From Branchiibius cervicis (GTDB lineage Bacteria > Actinomycetota > Actinomycetes > Actinomycetales > Dermatophilaceae), in the NCBI RefSeq assembly GCF_042661605.1, contig NZ_JBHSWJ010000002.1, positions 2,914,001 to 2,978,000 on the forward strand: a stretch of 64,000 nt of DNA. The letters run 5' to 3'. A program made the translations under genes and the position numbers. This document shows positions 25,504-35,024 of the stretch, piece after piece. Each line of letters begins with the position of its first letter. Within the stretch, counting starts at the first letter, position 1. The notes beneath the pieces are model-generated. The model was given only the letters and a program-made list of their open reading frames with translations, ran no database searches and was not told the DNA's origin.

Positions 25504-26772
25504 ATGCGACTGCCTCTGAAAGGAGTGCGTTCGGTGCCGAGCTCCGAAGCCGATCCGGACCCGCTGGTGGCGCAGGAGGAGGACCTCGACACCGCGCTGG
25601 CCGTCGACCGCTCGGACAATCGTGGCGTCGACCGGGCCGAGATCATCGGTGACGGCGTGCGGTGGATGGCCAGCTGGGGTTTGCGGATCATCATCATCCT
25701 GATCGCGACCTGGATGCTGCTGCAGATCGTCGGTCGTTTCTGGAGCGCCGTGCTGCCGGTCCTGCTGGCTCTGATCGCCTCCACGTTGCTGTGGCCGCCT
25801 ACCCGGTGGCTGCGTAAGCACGGCTTCTCGGTGACGTGGTCGGCGGTGACCGCACTGGTCGCCGGCCTGGCCCTGATCATCGGCATCTTCGCGGCGCTGG
25901 CGCCGTCGGTGATCAACCAGGCACCGGAACTCAGTGCCAACGCCATCACGGGTGTGAACCAGATCCGCAACTGGCTGCAGGGACCACCGCTGCACGTGCG
26001 CCCCGACCAGATCGACGACGCGGTGAAAGCCATCACCGAGCGGCTGCAATCCAGCGGCGAACAGATCGCCAGCGGCGTCTTCAGCGGGGTCGCGACCGCC
26101 GGGTCGGTGTTGGTGACGCTGGTCGTGGCCCTGATCCTGACCTTCTTCTTCGTCAAGGACGGGTACCGGTTCCTGCCGTGGGCGCGGCACACCTTCGGCC
26201 GCGGGGCCGGTACGCACCTGACCGAGGTGCTGACCCGGATCTACGGCACGCTCGGGGGCTTCATCCGCACCCAGGCCATCGTCAGTGCCGTCGACTCGAC
26301 CTTCATCGGCATCGGGTTGATCCTGCTCGGCGTTCCACTGGTGGGACCGCTGGTCGTCCTGACCTTCTTCGGCGGGTTCATCCCGATCGTCGGTGCCTTC
26401 GTCGCCGGCACGCTGGCGGTCCTGGTAGCCCTGGTGACCAAGGGGCTGACCGCCGCGATCATCGCGCTGATCATCATCATCGCGGTGCAACAGATCGAGG
26501 GGCACGTGCTGCAACCGTTGCTGCAGTCCCGCTCGATGCGGTTGCATCCGGCGATCGTGCTGCTCGCGATCGCTGCCGGCGGTGACACCTTCGGGATCAT
26601 CGGCGCGTTCCTCGCGGTTCCGCTGGCCGCTACGGCAGCGGTCCTGTGGCGTTATCTGAGTGAACAGATCGATCTGCGCACTGGGGACGCGGCCCCGGAG
26701 GATCTGACCCCGCTCACCGCGGAAGGCAAGCTGGCGCAGGAAGCCGCGGCCCGCACCGCCTCCGAGGACTAG
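25504..26772 (+). CDS. AI-2E family (PerM/UPF0118) transporter
   Basis: The protein has about 422 residues and eight predicted membrane helices, starting with WGLRIIIILIATWMLLQIV. It includes the family marks VINQAPELSANAI, VLVTLVVALILTFFFVKDGYRF, LTFFGGFIPIVGAFVAGTL and LQPLLQSRSMRLHPAIVLLAI, and a GGDTFGIIGAFLAVPL segment. Members export small molecules or Na+ in exchange for H+; AI-2 export is documented only for some. ATG 25504 has AGGAGA six bases upstream and is preferred over 25477. Its stop overlaps the end of the convergent carbonic anhydrase gene by 4 bp. Confidence 0.9.
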   Translation: MRLPLKGVRSVPSSEADPDPLVAQEEDLDTALAVDRSDNRGVDRAEIIGDGVRWMASWGLRIIIILIATWMLLQIVGRFWSAVLPVLLALIASTLLWPPTRWLRKHGFSVTWSAVTALVAGLALIIGIFAALAPSVINQAPELSANAITGVNQIRNWLQGPPLHVRPDQIDDAVKAITERLQSSGEQIASGVFSGVATAGSVLVTLVVALILTFFFVKDGYRFLPWARHTFGRGAGTHLTEVLTRIYGTLGGFIRTQAIVSAVDSTFIGIGLILLGVPLVGPLVVLTFFGGFIPIVGAFVAGTLAVLVALVTKGLTAAIIALIIIIAVQQIEGHVLQPLLQSRSMRLHPAIVLLAIAAGGDTFGIIGAFLAVPLAATAAVLWRYLSEQIDLRTGDAAPEDLTPLTAEGKLAQEAAARTASED

Positions 26773-27278
26773 CCGATCGCGGCGTGCTTGCGGGTGAGCT
26801 CGCGGTAGACCTCGGCGTTCAGCAGGATGCCCGCCTTCTCCTCGTCGGAGAGTTCGCGGCGCACCTTGCCCGGCACGCCCGCGACCAAGGATCCGGCGGG
26901 TACGACGACCCCCTGGGTCACCAGGGCACCGGCGGCGATCATGCTGCCCCGGCCGATGACGGCGCCGTTCAGGACGGTCGCACCCATCCCGACCAGGACG
27001 TCGTCCTCAATGGTGCAGCCGTGCAGGGTGGCGTTGTGGCCGACGCTCACGTTGCGGCCGATGGTGAGCGGGTGGCCCGGGTCGACGTGCAGCGCGCAGT
27101 TGTCCTGGATGTTGCTGCCCTCCCCGATCTGGATGCTGTCCATGTCCGCACGCAGGACCGCGCCGTAGAAGATGCCGACGTTCGCCGCAAGGGTGACATC
27201 GCCGACGACGGTCGCATTGCCCGCCAGCCAGGCGGTGTCGTCGATGGCGGGCTGGTGGTCGTCGAAAGTGAGGATCAT
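26769..27278 (-). CDS. Gamma-class carbonic anhydrase family (left-handed beta-helix)
   Basis: The 169-residue protein is a hexapeptide-repeat beta-helix: DVTLAANVGIFYGAVLRADMD, NIQDNCALHVDPGHPLTIG, NVSVGHNATLHGCTIEDD and GMGATVLNGAVIGRGSMIAAGALV. The three zinc-type histidines are visible (H in ALHVD, GHN, LHG). Family members hydrate CO2 or bind other small acyl substrates; enzymatic activity is not certain from sequence. It is convergent with the AI-2E gene. Confidence 0.9.
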   Translation of the reverse strand: MILTFDDHQPAIDDTAWLAGNATVVGDVTLAANVGIFYGAVLRADMDSIQIGEGSNIQDNCALHVDPGHPLTIGRNVSVGHNATLHGCTIEDDVLVGMGATVLNGAVIGRGSMIAAGALVTQGVVVPAGSLVAGVPGKVRRELSDEEKAGILLNAEVYRELTRKHAAIG

Positions 27279-27362
27279 CCGGTCATTCGACCATGCGTGT
27301 GAGAGCGGTCACCACGCAGGGACACCCGACCCGGTCGCGCCGCCCTGCACCGCCGCCGCTCG

Positions 27363-28214
27363 TCAGTGAGTGACGAAGCGGCCGCGGTCCAGCACCGCCG
27401 TCCCCTCGGCGTTCTCGACGACGAACAGCAGACCGTCGGCTTCGTTCCACACCTGGACCCGCAGCGAGTCTCCGGGGAAGACGGGCCGGCTGAACCTCGC
27501 GGACATCGATGAGAAGGCCGAGACCTCCCCGCCCGCAAAGGCATTCAACAGAACCCGGGAAACCACCCCGTAGGTGCACATACCGTGCAGGATCGGGCGC
27601 GGGAATCCGGCCCGCCCGGCGAACCACGGATCGGTGTGCAGCGGGTTATGGTCCCCGGACAACCGGTAGAGCAACGCCTGATCGCGCCGGGTGGCACACT
27701 CCAGCGTCTTGTCGGGATCGCGATCCGGCCGCTGCCAGGCCGCAGACGGGCCTTTGACACCGAATCCGCCCTCGCCCCGGATGAAGACCGACGAACGGGT
27801 CGTCACCAGCGGCTGCGCGGCTCCGGCCACGGTGCCGGTCGTCTCCGTCACCACCAGCGCACCGGATCCCTTGTCGTAGATCCCGGCCACCCGTGACGAC
27901 ACCTGCAGCGTGCCACTGACCGGGATCGGCCCGGAGACCGACACCTCCTGCTCGGCGTGCACCAGGTGCGCCGGGTCGTAACTGCCGATGTCGATGCGGT
28001 GCCCGCGAGCGCGGAACTGCGTCAGCACCACCCCGAACACGGGCAGCACCTGTTGAGCCACCTCGTGGGTGTTGTCGGTGGTGTAGGCCAGTTCCTGCCC
28101 GGGATTGTCCTGCCCGGCGCCGACTCCCAGCGCGTAGAGCGCACAGTCGTCGGGAGTCCAGCTGACCTCCACCGCTTCGGATTGGCGGCCGACCGCCGCC
28201 AGGTCGAGGCTCAC
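27363..28214 (-). CDS. MaoC-like double hot-dog enoyl-CoA hydratase
   Basis: The 283-residue protein has two hot-dog halves. The second contains the hydratase-2 motif YRLSGDHNPLHTDPWFAG (about 185-202) with catalytic Asp and His, followed by GFPRPILHGMCTYGVVSR. It adds water across 2-enoyl-CoA with R stereochemistry. It overlaps the acyl-CoA synthetase gene by 4 bp and is the last gene of the operon 33708-27363, supplying the hydration step. Confidence 0.9.
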   Translation of the reverse strand: MSLDLAAVGRQSEAVEVSWTPDDCALYALGVGAGQDNPGQELAYTTDNTHEVAQQVLPVFGVVLTQFRARGHRIDIGSYDPAHLVHAEQEVSVSGPIPVSGTLQVSSRVAGIYDKGSGALVVTETTGTVAGAAQPLVTTRSSVFIRGEGGFGVKGPSAAWQRPDRDPDKTLECATRRDQALLYRLSGDHNPLHTDPWFAGRAGFPRPILHGMCTYGVVSRVLLNAFAGGEVSAFSSMSARFSRPVFPGDSLRVQVWNEADGLLFVVENAEGTAVLDRGRFVTH

Positions 28215-30358
28215 GGTTGCCGCCAGGTGATCAGGGCATCGAGCGCCTCGATGCGGGTTCCGTCGACCACCAGCGGGTTGATCTCCAGGGACTCCAGCCG
28301 GTCACCCAGCCGCCCCGCGAGGTCCGCGGTAGCCATGACCGCATCGACGAGCGCGTCCATGTCGGCCGCCGTCGTGCCACGCGCGCCTGACAGCAGTGCA
28401 GCGCCGCGCAACTCGCCGAGCGCCGTACGGATCTCGTCGCGAGTCACCGGCAGCACGCGCAATGTGGTGTCGCTGAGCACCTCGACCCAGATACCGCCCA
28501 TGCCGAGCGCGAGGACGTGCCCCCATACCGGGTCGGTCACGATGCCGACCAGCAGTTCGACGCCGCCGGAGCGCTGCGGCTGTACGACGGCGCCGGCCAC
28601 CTGCGCGCCCGCCGCCCGACCCGCGGCGGTCACCGCGTCGTACGCCGAACGCACCGCCTGTGGGGAGGCCAACCCGAGTTTGACCCCGCCGATGTCACTC
28701 TTGTGCTCGACGTCCGCCGCCAGCTTCACCACGACCGGATAGCCGAACTCCTCCGCCGCCGCCACGGCGGCGTCGGCGTCGGTCACCAACCGGTAGGGCA
28801 CGACCGGCACCCCGTGCGCCTGCAGGAACCCGGCCGCGACGTGCTCGGCCCAGATGCCATCTGGTGGTACGTCGACCGCGAGCGGCTCCGACTGCGTCGC
28901 CGTGGCGTGGTGCTGGCCGCGGTACGCCGCGGACCACTGCGTTGCCCGGCCCAGCGCGGTCAGACCGTGCTCAATGCCGCCGAGAACCGTTGGGTAATCG
29001 GACTTTTCGGCGACCATGCGTCCGTAGGGGGTGATGTCGGTCAGCGTGTTCTGCATGACGAAGACCGGTTTGCGCGCGGCGTGAGCCAGCTCGGACAACC
29101 GGGTCGCCGAGTCGAGCGCCGGCAGCGGGTCGGCCGGCTCCTCGCGGGGCAGATCCGCCATGACGACGGCGACGTCGACGTTCGGGTCGTCGACGACGGC
29201 CTGCAGCGACTGGGCCATCATCTCGCGCTTGACCAGGATGTAGCCGGTCACGTCGATCGGGTTGTGCGGTGAGGCGAACGGCGGCACGATCTCGCGCAAC
29301 CGCTCCTCGGTTTCCGGGGCGAACGGGGGAATCACGATGCCCTCGTCCTCGCCGCGGTCGGCGATGATCTCGCAGGCACCCCCGGATGCGGTGACGAACC
29401 CGAAACGCGGACCGGGCAGCGGGCAGTGCGCGAGCACGGCAGCCGTGGTGACCAGATCCTCCAACGAGTCCACCCGCACGATGCCGTGCTGGCGGAAGAC
29501 GGCATCGACCACCCGGTCGTTGCCCACCAGCGAACCGGTGTGCGCCTTGGCCACACGGGCCCCGGTCTCGCTGCGCCCGACCTTCATCGCCACGATCGGT
29601 TTGCCGATGGCCAGCGCCTCGCGCGCCACGGCCAGGAACTGGTCGGGATCACGGACTGACTCGATGAAGAGCGCGATGACCTTGGTGTTGTCGTCGTGCA
29701 CCAGGTGCCGCATGACGTCGGTCATCGTCAGCATCGACTCGTTGCCCATGGAGACCAGCAGGCTGATCCCGACGTTGCGCGCCTGGGCGAACCCCAGCAC
29801 CGCGCTGGCCAGGGCACCGCTTTGCAGGACCACGCCCACCGGGCCGCTGATCAACGGCGACGGAATCGTCAGCCCGTACGGCGTGATGCCGTCGGCCGCG
29901 TTGATGAACCCGTTGCCGTTCGGCCCGAGGATGGTCAGGTCACGTTCTCGAGCGAGGTCGACCAGGGCGCGCTCGAGCTGGGCTCCCTCCTCCCCCACCT
30001 CTGCGAAACCTGAGGTGAGGACGACGGCGGACCGGATCCCGTGGTCGGCCACCTTCTGCACGACCTCCAGGGTCACCGGCGTCGGAGTCATCACGAAGGC
30101 GAGGTCGACGTCGTCCGGCAGATCACTGATCGCCGCCACACTCTGCTGGCCGTGCACCTCGATGCCCTTGGGGTTGACCAGATGGATGGCTCCGGTGAAC
30201 CCGTGGTTGTGCAGGTTGTCGAAGATCGCCCGGGACCACCAGGACTTGTCCGTTGCACCGATCAGAGCAATCGAACGAGGTGCGAAAAGCCTTGCCACCC
30301 GGTCGATGCCGTCGAACTGCGCGGACTGGGACGTTCGCTGCGTTGCGAGGTCAGTCAC
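28211..30358 (-). CDS. NDP-forming acyl-CoA synthetase (acetate-CoA ligase family)
   Basis: The 715-residue protein has an N-terminal CoA-binding domain (LFAPRSIALIGATDKSWWSRA). Ligase domains follow: VVLTSGFAEVGEEGAQLE, ILGPNGNGFIN, GPVGVVLQSGALASAVL and KVGRSETGARVAKAHTGSL-VGND. The C-terminal ATP-grasp part has GYPVVVKLAADVEHKSDIGG-VKLGL and ALGMGGIWVEVL. It activates a carboxylic acid to its CoA ester using ATP and releasing ADP and phosphate. It overlaps the acyl-CoA dehydrogenase gene by 8 bp and the MaoC gene by 4 bp. It is the activation step of this beta-oxidation cluster. Confidence 0.88.
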   Translation of the reverse strand: MTDLATQRTSQSAQFDGIDRVARLFAPRSIALIGATDKSWWSRAIFDNLHNHGFTGAIHLVNPKGIEVHGQQSVAAISDLPDDVDLAFVMTPTPVTLEVVQKVADHGIRSAVVLTSGFAEVGEEGAQLERALVDLARERDLTILGPNGNGFINAADGITPYGLTIPSPLISGPVGVVLQSGALASAVLGFAQARNVGISLLVSMGNESMLTMTDVMRHLVHDDNTKVIALFIESVRDPDQFLAVAREALAIGKPIVAMKVGRSETGARVAKAHTGSLVGNDRVVDAVFRQHGIVRVDSLEDLVTTAAVLAHCPLPGPRFGFVTASGGACEIIADRGEDEGIVIPPFAPETEERLREIVPPFASPHNPIDVTGYILVKREMMAQSLQAVVDDPNVDVAVVMADLPREEPADPLPALDSATRLSELAHAARKPVFVMQNTLTDITPYGRMVAEKSDYPTVLGGIEHGLTALGRATQWSAAYRGQHHATATQSEPLAVDVPPDGIWAEHVAAGFLQAHGVPVVPYRLVTDADAAVAAAEEFGYPVVVKLAADVEHKSDIGGVKLGLASPQAVRSAYDAVTAAGRAAGAQVAGAVVQPQRSGGVELLVGIVTDPVWGHVLALGMGGIWVEVLSDTTLRVLPVTRDEIRTALGELRGAALLSGARGTTAADMDALVDAVMATADLAGRLGDRLESLEINPLVVDGTRIEALDALITWRQP

Positions 30359-31523
30359 CGATGCCTCCCACCTGGACGTGACCCTTCAGCAGGTTGCGCG
30401 CGATGGTGCGCCGCTGGATCTCGTCGGTGCCTTCGAAGATACGCAGGAGACGGAACTCGCGGTACCACCGCTCGATCGGCAGCTCCTTGGTGTATCCCAT
30501 ACCGCCGTGGATCTGCAGCACCCGGTCCACGACCTGGTTGGCCATCAGACCACCGCTGAGCTTGGCCACCGATGAGGCGTGGCGGTTGTCGCGCCCGGTC
30601 TCGAGCTGCCACGCGGCGTACAGAGTCAGCAGTTTGACCTGTTCGATCTCCACGTAGGAGTCGGCGATCTGCCACTGGATGGCCTGGTAGTCGGCGATCG
30701 GGTGACCCATCGAATGGCGCACCTTGGAGTAGTCGATCGCCATCTGCAGCAGGCGCTCGGCCCCGCCGATCGCTCCCGCGGGAATCATGAAGCGGCCGTT
30801 ACCGATCCACTGCAGGGCCAGGGCGAAACCCTGCCCTTCCTCGCCGAGAATGTTGCGCGAGGGCACCCGGACGTCCTCGAAGACCAGAGAGGCCGGGCCC
30901 CACTCGCCCATCGTGGGGATCGGATCGGACTTCCAGCCCATCTCCCGATCGACCAGGAAGCACGTGACCCCGCCGTTGGCGCCCTTGGCCGGGTCGGTGA
31001 CGGCGAAGACCATGACGAAGTCGGCGTCATTGCCACCGGTGATGAAGATCTTCTCGCCGTTGATGATCCAGTCGTCACCGTCTCGGACCGCGCGCGTGCG
31101 GATGTTGCGGGCATCGGAGCCGGCGCCTGGTTCGGTGATCGCGAAGCAGCTGATCCGCTCGCCGTTGATCGTCGGGATCAGGTACTCCTGCTTCTGCTCC
31201 GGCGTGCCCGCGTAGAGGATGTTGTCCGCCGATCCGCCGAAGCGGAAGGGTACGAACGTGCGGCCGGACTCCATCGCCACGATCGCCGACATGACCGGCC
31301 CGAGGTCGATGCCGCCGTACTCCTCGGGGGTGTTGATCCCCCAGTAGCCGGCCTTCTTGGCCTTGGCCTGCAGCTCACGCAACTGGTCCCGCTCGATGCC
31401 GGGCAGGCCGGCACGCTCGTTGCGTAGGACCTGGGGCTCCAGTGGCATCACCTCCCGCTCGATGAAGCGCCGGATGGTGTCGCGGACCTCGCGTTGCTCT
31501 TCGGAGAGCGAGAAGTCGATCAT
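30351..31523 (-). CDS. Acyl-CoA dehydrogenase
   Basis: The 390-residue protein has the full family pattern. The N-terminal part includes FSLSEEQREVRDTIRRFIERE. The first signature region is RISCFAITEPGAGSDARNIR, then DDWIINGEKIFITGGNDADF. Downstream it has FALALQWIGNGRFMIPAGAIGG. The second signature VLQIHGGMGYTKELPIERWYR precedes RIFEGTDEIQRRTIARNLL at the C-terminus. It oxidises an acyl-CoA to the 2-enoyl-CoA with FAD. It sits between the SDR gene (28-bp gap) and the acyl-CoA synthetase gene (8-bp overlap). Confidence 0.95.
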   Translation of the reverse strand: MIDFSLSEEQREVRDTIRRFIEREVMPLEPQVLRNERAGLPGIERDQLRELQAKAKKAGYWGINTPEEYGGIDLGPVMSAIVAMESGRTFVPFRFGGSADNILYAGTPEQKQEYLIPTINGERISCFAITEPGAGSDARNIRTRAVRDGDDWIINGEKIFITGGNDADFVMVFAVTDPAKGANGGVTCFLVDREMGWKSDPIPTMGEWGPASLVFEDVRVPSRNILGEEGQGFALALQWIGNGRFMIPAGAIGGAERLLQMAIDYSKVRHSMGHPIADYQAIQWQIADSYVEIEQVKLLTLYAAWQLETGRDNRHASSVAKLSGGLMANQVVDRVLQIHGGMGYTKELPIERWYREFRLLRIFEGTDEIQRRTIARNLLKGHVQVGGIGD

Positions 31524-31551
31524 ATTGAATCCCCTTTCGTGTCAATGTTTC

Positions 31552-32313
31552 TCATGCTTTGGGTCCACCGGCGACATAGATGACCTGCCCGGTGACGTAC
31601 GCCGAGTCCTCACCCACCAGGAACGAGGCGACCGAGGCGATGTCCTCGGGGTGTCCGGCCCGGCGCAGCGGGATCGTCTGCTCGGCCGCCGCTTTCATCT
31701 GGTCGAAGTCGACGCCGACGCGCTGGGCGGTGGCCCGGGTCATGTCGGTCTCGATGAACCCGGGCGCAATCGCATTGACCCGGATACCGAAGGGTCCGAG
31801 TTCGATCGAGAGCGCTTTGGTGAAGCCCTGGATCCCGGCCTTCGCCGCCGAGTAGTTGACCTGACCGCGGTTGCCCAGGGCCGACGTACTGGACAGGTTG
31901 ACGATCCGACCCCACTTCTTCTCGACCATCCAGCGTTGCGCGGTTCGCGAGCACAGGAAGGTGCCCCGCAGGTGGACCGCCATCACCTGGTCCCAGTCAT
32001 CGGTGCTCATCTTGAAGATGAGGTTGTCGCGCAGGATCCCGGCGTTGTTGACCAGGATGTCGGCGCTACCGAGCCGGTCGGCGACCTCGTCGAAGGCGTC
32101 CCGCACCGCTGTCTCGTCCGAGACGTCGCACCCGATCCCCACTGCGCGGCCGCCGGCGCCTTCGATGTCTTGCACGGCCTCCTTGGTGGCCGCTTCGGAG
32201 ATGTCGAGCAGTGCCACGGCGGCACCGTCGGTGGCGAGCCGGTGGGCGACGGCGGCGCCGATACCTCGTCCGGCGCCGGTCACCACAGCCACCTTTCCGC
32301 TGAGATCAGTCAT
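31552..32313 (-). CDS. Short-chain dehydrogenase/reductase (FabG-like 3-hydroxyacyl dehydrogenase)
   Basis: The 253-residue protein has the NAD(P)-binding TGAGRGIGAAVAHRLA, the NNAGI motif (DILVNNAGI), and catalytic S-Y-K (SSTSALGNRGQVNYSAAKAG). GIRVNAIAPGFIETDMTRA and YVTGQVIYVAGG close the fold. In this operon it most likely oxidises the 3-hydroxyacyl-CoA made by the MaoC-like hydratase, but the direction and substrate are inferred. It lies 54 bp downstream of the MFS gene and 28 bp upstream of the dehydrogenase gene. Confidence 0.92.
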   Translation of the reverse strand: MTDLSGKVAVVTGAGRGIGAAVAHRLATDGAAVALLDISEAATKEAVQDIEGAGGRAVGIGCDVSDETAVRDAFDEVADRLGSADILVNNAGILRDNLIFKMSTDDWDQVMAVHLRGTFLCSRTAQRWMVEKKWGRIVNLSSTSALGNRGQVNYSAAKAGIQGFTKALSIELGPFGIRVNAIAPGFIETDMTRATAQRVGVDFDQMKAAAEQTIPLRRAGHPEDIASVASFLVGEDSAYVTGQVIYVAGGPKA

Positions 32314-32367
32314 GGTGCTGGACTGTCCTTTCGTTGTGCGAGTGGAGTTTTCGGAATCCGTTGGAGC

Positions 32368-33708
32368 TCACGGGTGGGCAGTGGCGGTCACCGACCGTTT
32401 GCTGGCGTCACCGGTGCGTCCGCTGCGGATACGCCGCCACGACCCGCTCAGCAACGGAATGGTCGGGATGAAGAGCACGATGCCCACCAGACAGGCCACC
32501 CACCAGGCGCGCCAACCGCTCTGCGAGGTGACCACGTGCGGCAGGATCAGCGAGGCGACGGCGACCACAACGCGGTTGACCGTGCCGAACCACGCCATGC
32601 CGGCGGCGACCCGGGCAGGGTCGAGGTCCTCGGCGGTTTCACTCACCGCCGCCAGCCACGGGGAGAAACCGCACGCGATGACCAGGCCCATGACGATCAG
32701 CAGGGCCTGCATCATGCCCTGGCTCGTCTCCTTGCCCAGGCGGCTGGCGAAGATCGCCGTGGCGATGAACATCAGCACGGCGCCGGCCAGGATGAACGGT
32801 TTGCGCACCCGCAAGCGGTCGCTCACCGCTCCGAAGAACAGCGCGCCGAGGATGTTGACCAGCCAGAAGCCGGCCATCATCGAGTTGGCCGTGGCCAGGG
32901 TGAAGCCGAACTGGCTCTCCAGGTAGAGCGGGAAGAGCGAGACCGCGGTGATGTAGACCAGCAGGTACAACGAGACGCCCAGCGACGGAAGGATGATCCG
33001 CAACGGGATCCGCTCACCCCAGGTGCGCGGACGCATCGCCGAGCTGCGCGCGACGTCGACGGCACCGTCGGCTTCGGCCTTGACGATGATCTCGTTGCGC
33101 AGTTGCGGCGACAGGTCGCGCAGGAAGAGCAGGCACAGGATGAAGACGATCAGTGCCACGGTCCCCGAGATGCGGTAGAGGGTGCGCCAGGAGTCGCCAC
33201 CGTCGGACAACACGGCCGAGGCCACTTTGGAGGCCAGCAGGCTGCCGCCGACGGGACCGATCGTCCACATCGCCATGGCGACGCCTCGACCGACGCGTGG
33301 GGAGAAGTCGCGCATCAGTACCGAGCTCATGACCAGGGCGAAGCCTTCGCAGAATCCCAACAGGCAGTAGAGGATTCCGAACTGCAGCCCGGTACCCGCC
33401 GAGCCGAGCAGGAAGGCGATGACCACGCTGAGGGCGGTCGAGACGAGTAACAGGTTGCTGCGTCCGAACAGGTCGCCCAGGCCGCCCGCGCCGGCGCTGA
33501 ACATCCCGCACAAGGAGGAGATCAGGCCCAGGTAGACGTAGGTGTCCAGCGTCCAGTGGAACTCGGAGATGACCAGGGTGCTGACCGAGCCCAACACGTA
33601 GAGCACGTAGTACAGCGAGACGGTGACCAGGGTGGTCAGGATGAGCAGGGTCCAGCGATAAGCACCGGTCGGGTAGACGGTCAGCTCCCGACGTTTCAGT
33701 CCGGCCAT
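32368..33708 (-). CDS. MFS transporter (12-helix) heading the catabolic operon
   Basis: The 446-residue protein is strongly hydrophobic with 12 predicted helices. It has the MFS loop pattern GLGDLFGRSNLLLVSTALS between helices 2 and 3 and GAVSDRLRVRKPFILAGA in the second half. It is the first gene of the operon that ends with MaoC, and is preceded by a palindromic operator (33771-33792) and a CRP-like site (33801-33816). It probably imports the acid that the operon activates to CoA. The substrate is unknown. Confidence 0.88.
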   Translation of the reverse strand: MAGLKRRELTVYPTGAYRWTLLILTTLVTVSLYYVLYVLGSVSTLVISEFHWTLDTYVYLGLISSLCGMFSAGAGGLGDLFGRSNLLLVSTALSVVIAFLLGSAGTGLQFGILYCLLGFCEGFALVMSSVLMRDFSPRVGRGVAMAMWTIGPVGGSLLASKVASAVLSDGGDSWRTLYRISGTVALIVFILCLLFLRDLSPQLRNEIIVKAEADGAVDVARSSAMRPRTWGERIPLRIILPSLGVSLYLLVYITAVSLFPLYLESQFGFTLATANSMMAGFWLVNILGALFFGAVSDRLRVRKPFILAGAVLMFIATAIFASRLGKETSQGMMQALLIVMGLVIACGFSPWLAAVSETAEDLDPARVAAGMAWFGTVNRVVVAVASLILPHVVTSQSGWRAWWVACLVGIVLFIPTIPLLSGSWRRIRSGRTGDASKRSVTATAHP

Positions 33709-33770
33709 GAGATGAAGTCCTCCAGTGAGTCGTCGTTGACTTTCGGGGATGGCTCGCGAGGAGCGGACTA

Positions 33771-33792
33771 GAACGAATTCTAGAATACGTTC
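33771..33792. promoter_or_regulatory. Near-perfect 22-bp palindrome, candidate TetR operator
   Basis: The left half gaacgaattct and right half agaatacgttc match as reverse complements at all but one pair (20 of 22 bases symmetric), centred on TCTAGA. A related copy around the same TTCTAGAAT core is found at 37840-37861, upstream of the other operon and the tetR gene. It lies 63 bp upstream of the MFS start codon. Confidence 0.65.
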
Positions 33793-33800
33793 AGCTTACT

Positions 33801-33816
33801 CGTGATCTACATCACG
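33801..33816. promoter_or_regulatory. CRP/GlxR-like binding site
   Basis: CGTGA-N6-TCACG is a perfect palindrome matching the CRP-type consensus TGTGA-N6-TCACA at both half-site cores (GTGA, TCAC). It lies upstream of the TetR-like operator relative to the MFS operon, the position expected for an activator. Confidence 0.6.
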
Positions 33817-33875
33817 TCAATGGTTCTGACGCGTGTGTTTTCGGCCGTTGTCGGCTGCTGCGGACACCACCTCTT

Positions 33876-35024
33876 TCACGCCGCCTCGGACTCGGCTGAC
33901 AGCACCAGGGTCGAGGCCGCCATGAACATTCCGCCGTTGCCGAGCACCGCCGATACCCGCGCACCCGGCACCTGTGCTGCGGCCTCGCCCCGCAGTTGCC
34001 GCACCGCCTCCTGGATCGCGAACATGCCGTACATCCCGGTGTGCGTGTAGGACAGGCCGCCGCCGTTGGTGTTCATCGGCAGCCGGCCGCCCGGCGCGGT
34101 GTGGCCCTCTTCGATGAACGCACCCGCCTCACCGCGACCGACGAATCCCATGTCCTCCAACCCGTAGATCGGCACGTGGGCGAACGCGTCGTAGATCATC
34201 AGATGGTCGATGTCGTCGCGGCTGACCCCGGCGCTGTCGAAAGCAGCGCGGCTCGACAGCCGGAAACCGCGGGAACTGGTCGGATCCGGCATCGTCGACA
34301 CCGCCGGCCCGTCGCAGGCCTCACCGGAACCGAGTAGGTGCACGGCCCGGTGGCCGCTGGACAGGTCGGCGGCCCGCTCCGCGGAGGTAACGATCAGTGC
34401 TCCCCCGCCGTCGGTAACCAGGCAGCACTCGAGAATGTGGAACGGGTAGGCGATCACCTTGGAGGCAAGCACATCGTGCACCGTGATCTCGTCGCGGTAC
34501 ATGGCGCGGGGGTTGAGCGCGGCCCATTTCCGTTGCACGACAGCAACGTTCGCGAGTTGCTCGTGGGTGAGCCCGGTTTCCTTCATGTAGCGCAGCGCGG
34601 GGACGGTGAAGCTCGTCGGGGGCCCGCTCACGCCGTACGGCAGTTCGAACTGGCCGCTGATCGACGAGGGGTCCATCCGGTACGGCGGGGCGCCGACCCG
34701 CGAGCGACCGGACTCCCCGTGGGTGATCAGGACCGTGGTGCAGTAGCCGGCCGCGATGGCCGCAGCCGCGTGGCGCACGTGGAAGAGGAACGACGTGCCG
34801 CCGACACTCGTGGTGTCGATCCAGGTGGGGGTGATACCCAGCGAGTAGGCGACCGTGACCGGGCCGGGCGAGGTGACACCGGCCACGCCGTCGATGTCGT
34901 CCTTGGTGAGCCCCGCGTCGGCGAGCGCATTGCGGGCGGCTTCGAGGTGCAGTTCGAGAGTGCTGTGCTCGGGCAGCACGCCGACGCGGTCGGTTTCGGC
35001 CGCGCCGACGATGGCGGCGCTCAT
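33876..35024 (-). CDS. Thiolase-fold protein partnered with DUF35, possibly aldolase-like
   Basis: The 382-residue protein belongs to the SCP2/lipid-transfer thiolase-like group: AAIVGAAETDRVG, LELHLEAARNALADAGLTKDDIDGV, LATVDGGG-like VTDGGGALIVTSAERA and NTNGGGLSYTHTGMYGMFAI. The position of the usual nucleophilic cysteine (NxxCxSG) reads TTSVGGTSFLFH (about 71-82), with no Cys. The partner DUF35 gene overlaps by 4 bp. Thiolase-fold proteins without this Cys and with a DUF35 partner include the steroid side-chain aldolase Ltp2, so retro-aldol cleavage is possible instead of thiolysis. ATG 35024. Confidence 0.85.
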   Translation of the reverse strand: MSAAIVGAAETDRVGVLPEHSTLELHLEAARNALADAGLTKDDIDGVAGVTSPGPVTVAYSLGITPTWIDTTSVGGTSFLFHVRHAAAAIAAGYCTTVLITHGESGRSRVGAPPYRMDPSSISGQFELPYGVSGPPTSFTVPALRYMKETGLTHEQLANVAVVQRKWAALNPRAMYRDEITVHDVLASKVIAYPFHILECCLVTDGGGALIVTSAERAADLSSGHRAVHLLGSGEACDGPAVSTMPDPTSSRGFRLSSRAAFDSAGVSRDDIDHLMIYDAFAHVPIYGLEDMGFVGRGEAGAFIEEGHTAPGGRLPMNTNGGGLSYTHTGMYGMFAIQEAVRQLRGEAAAQVPGARVSAVLGNGGMFMAASTLVLSAESEAA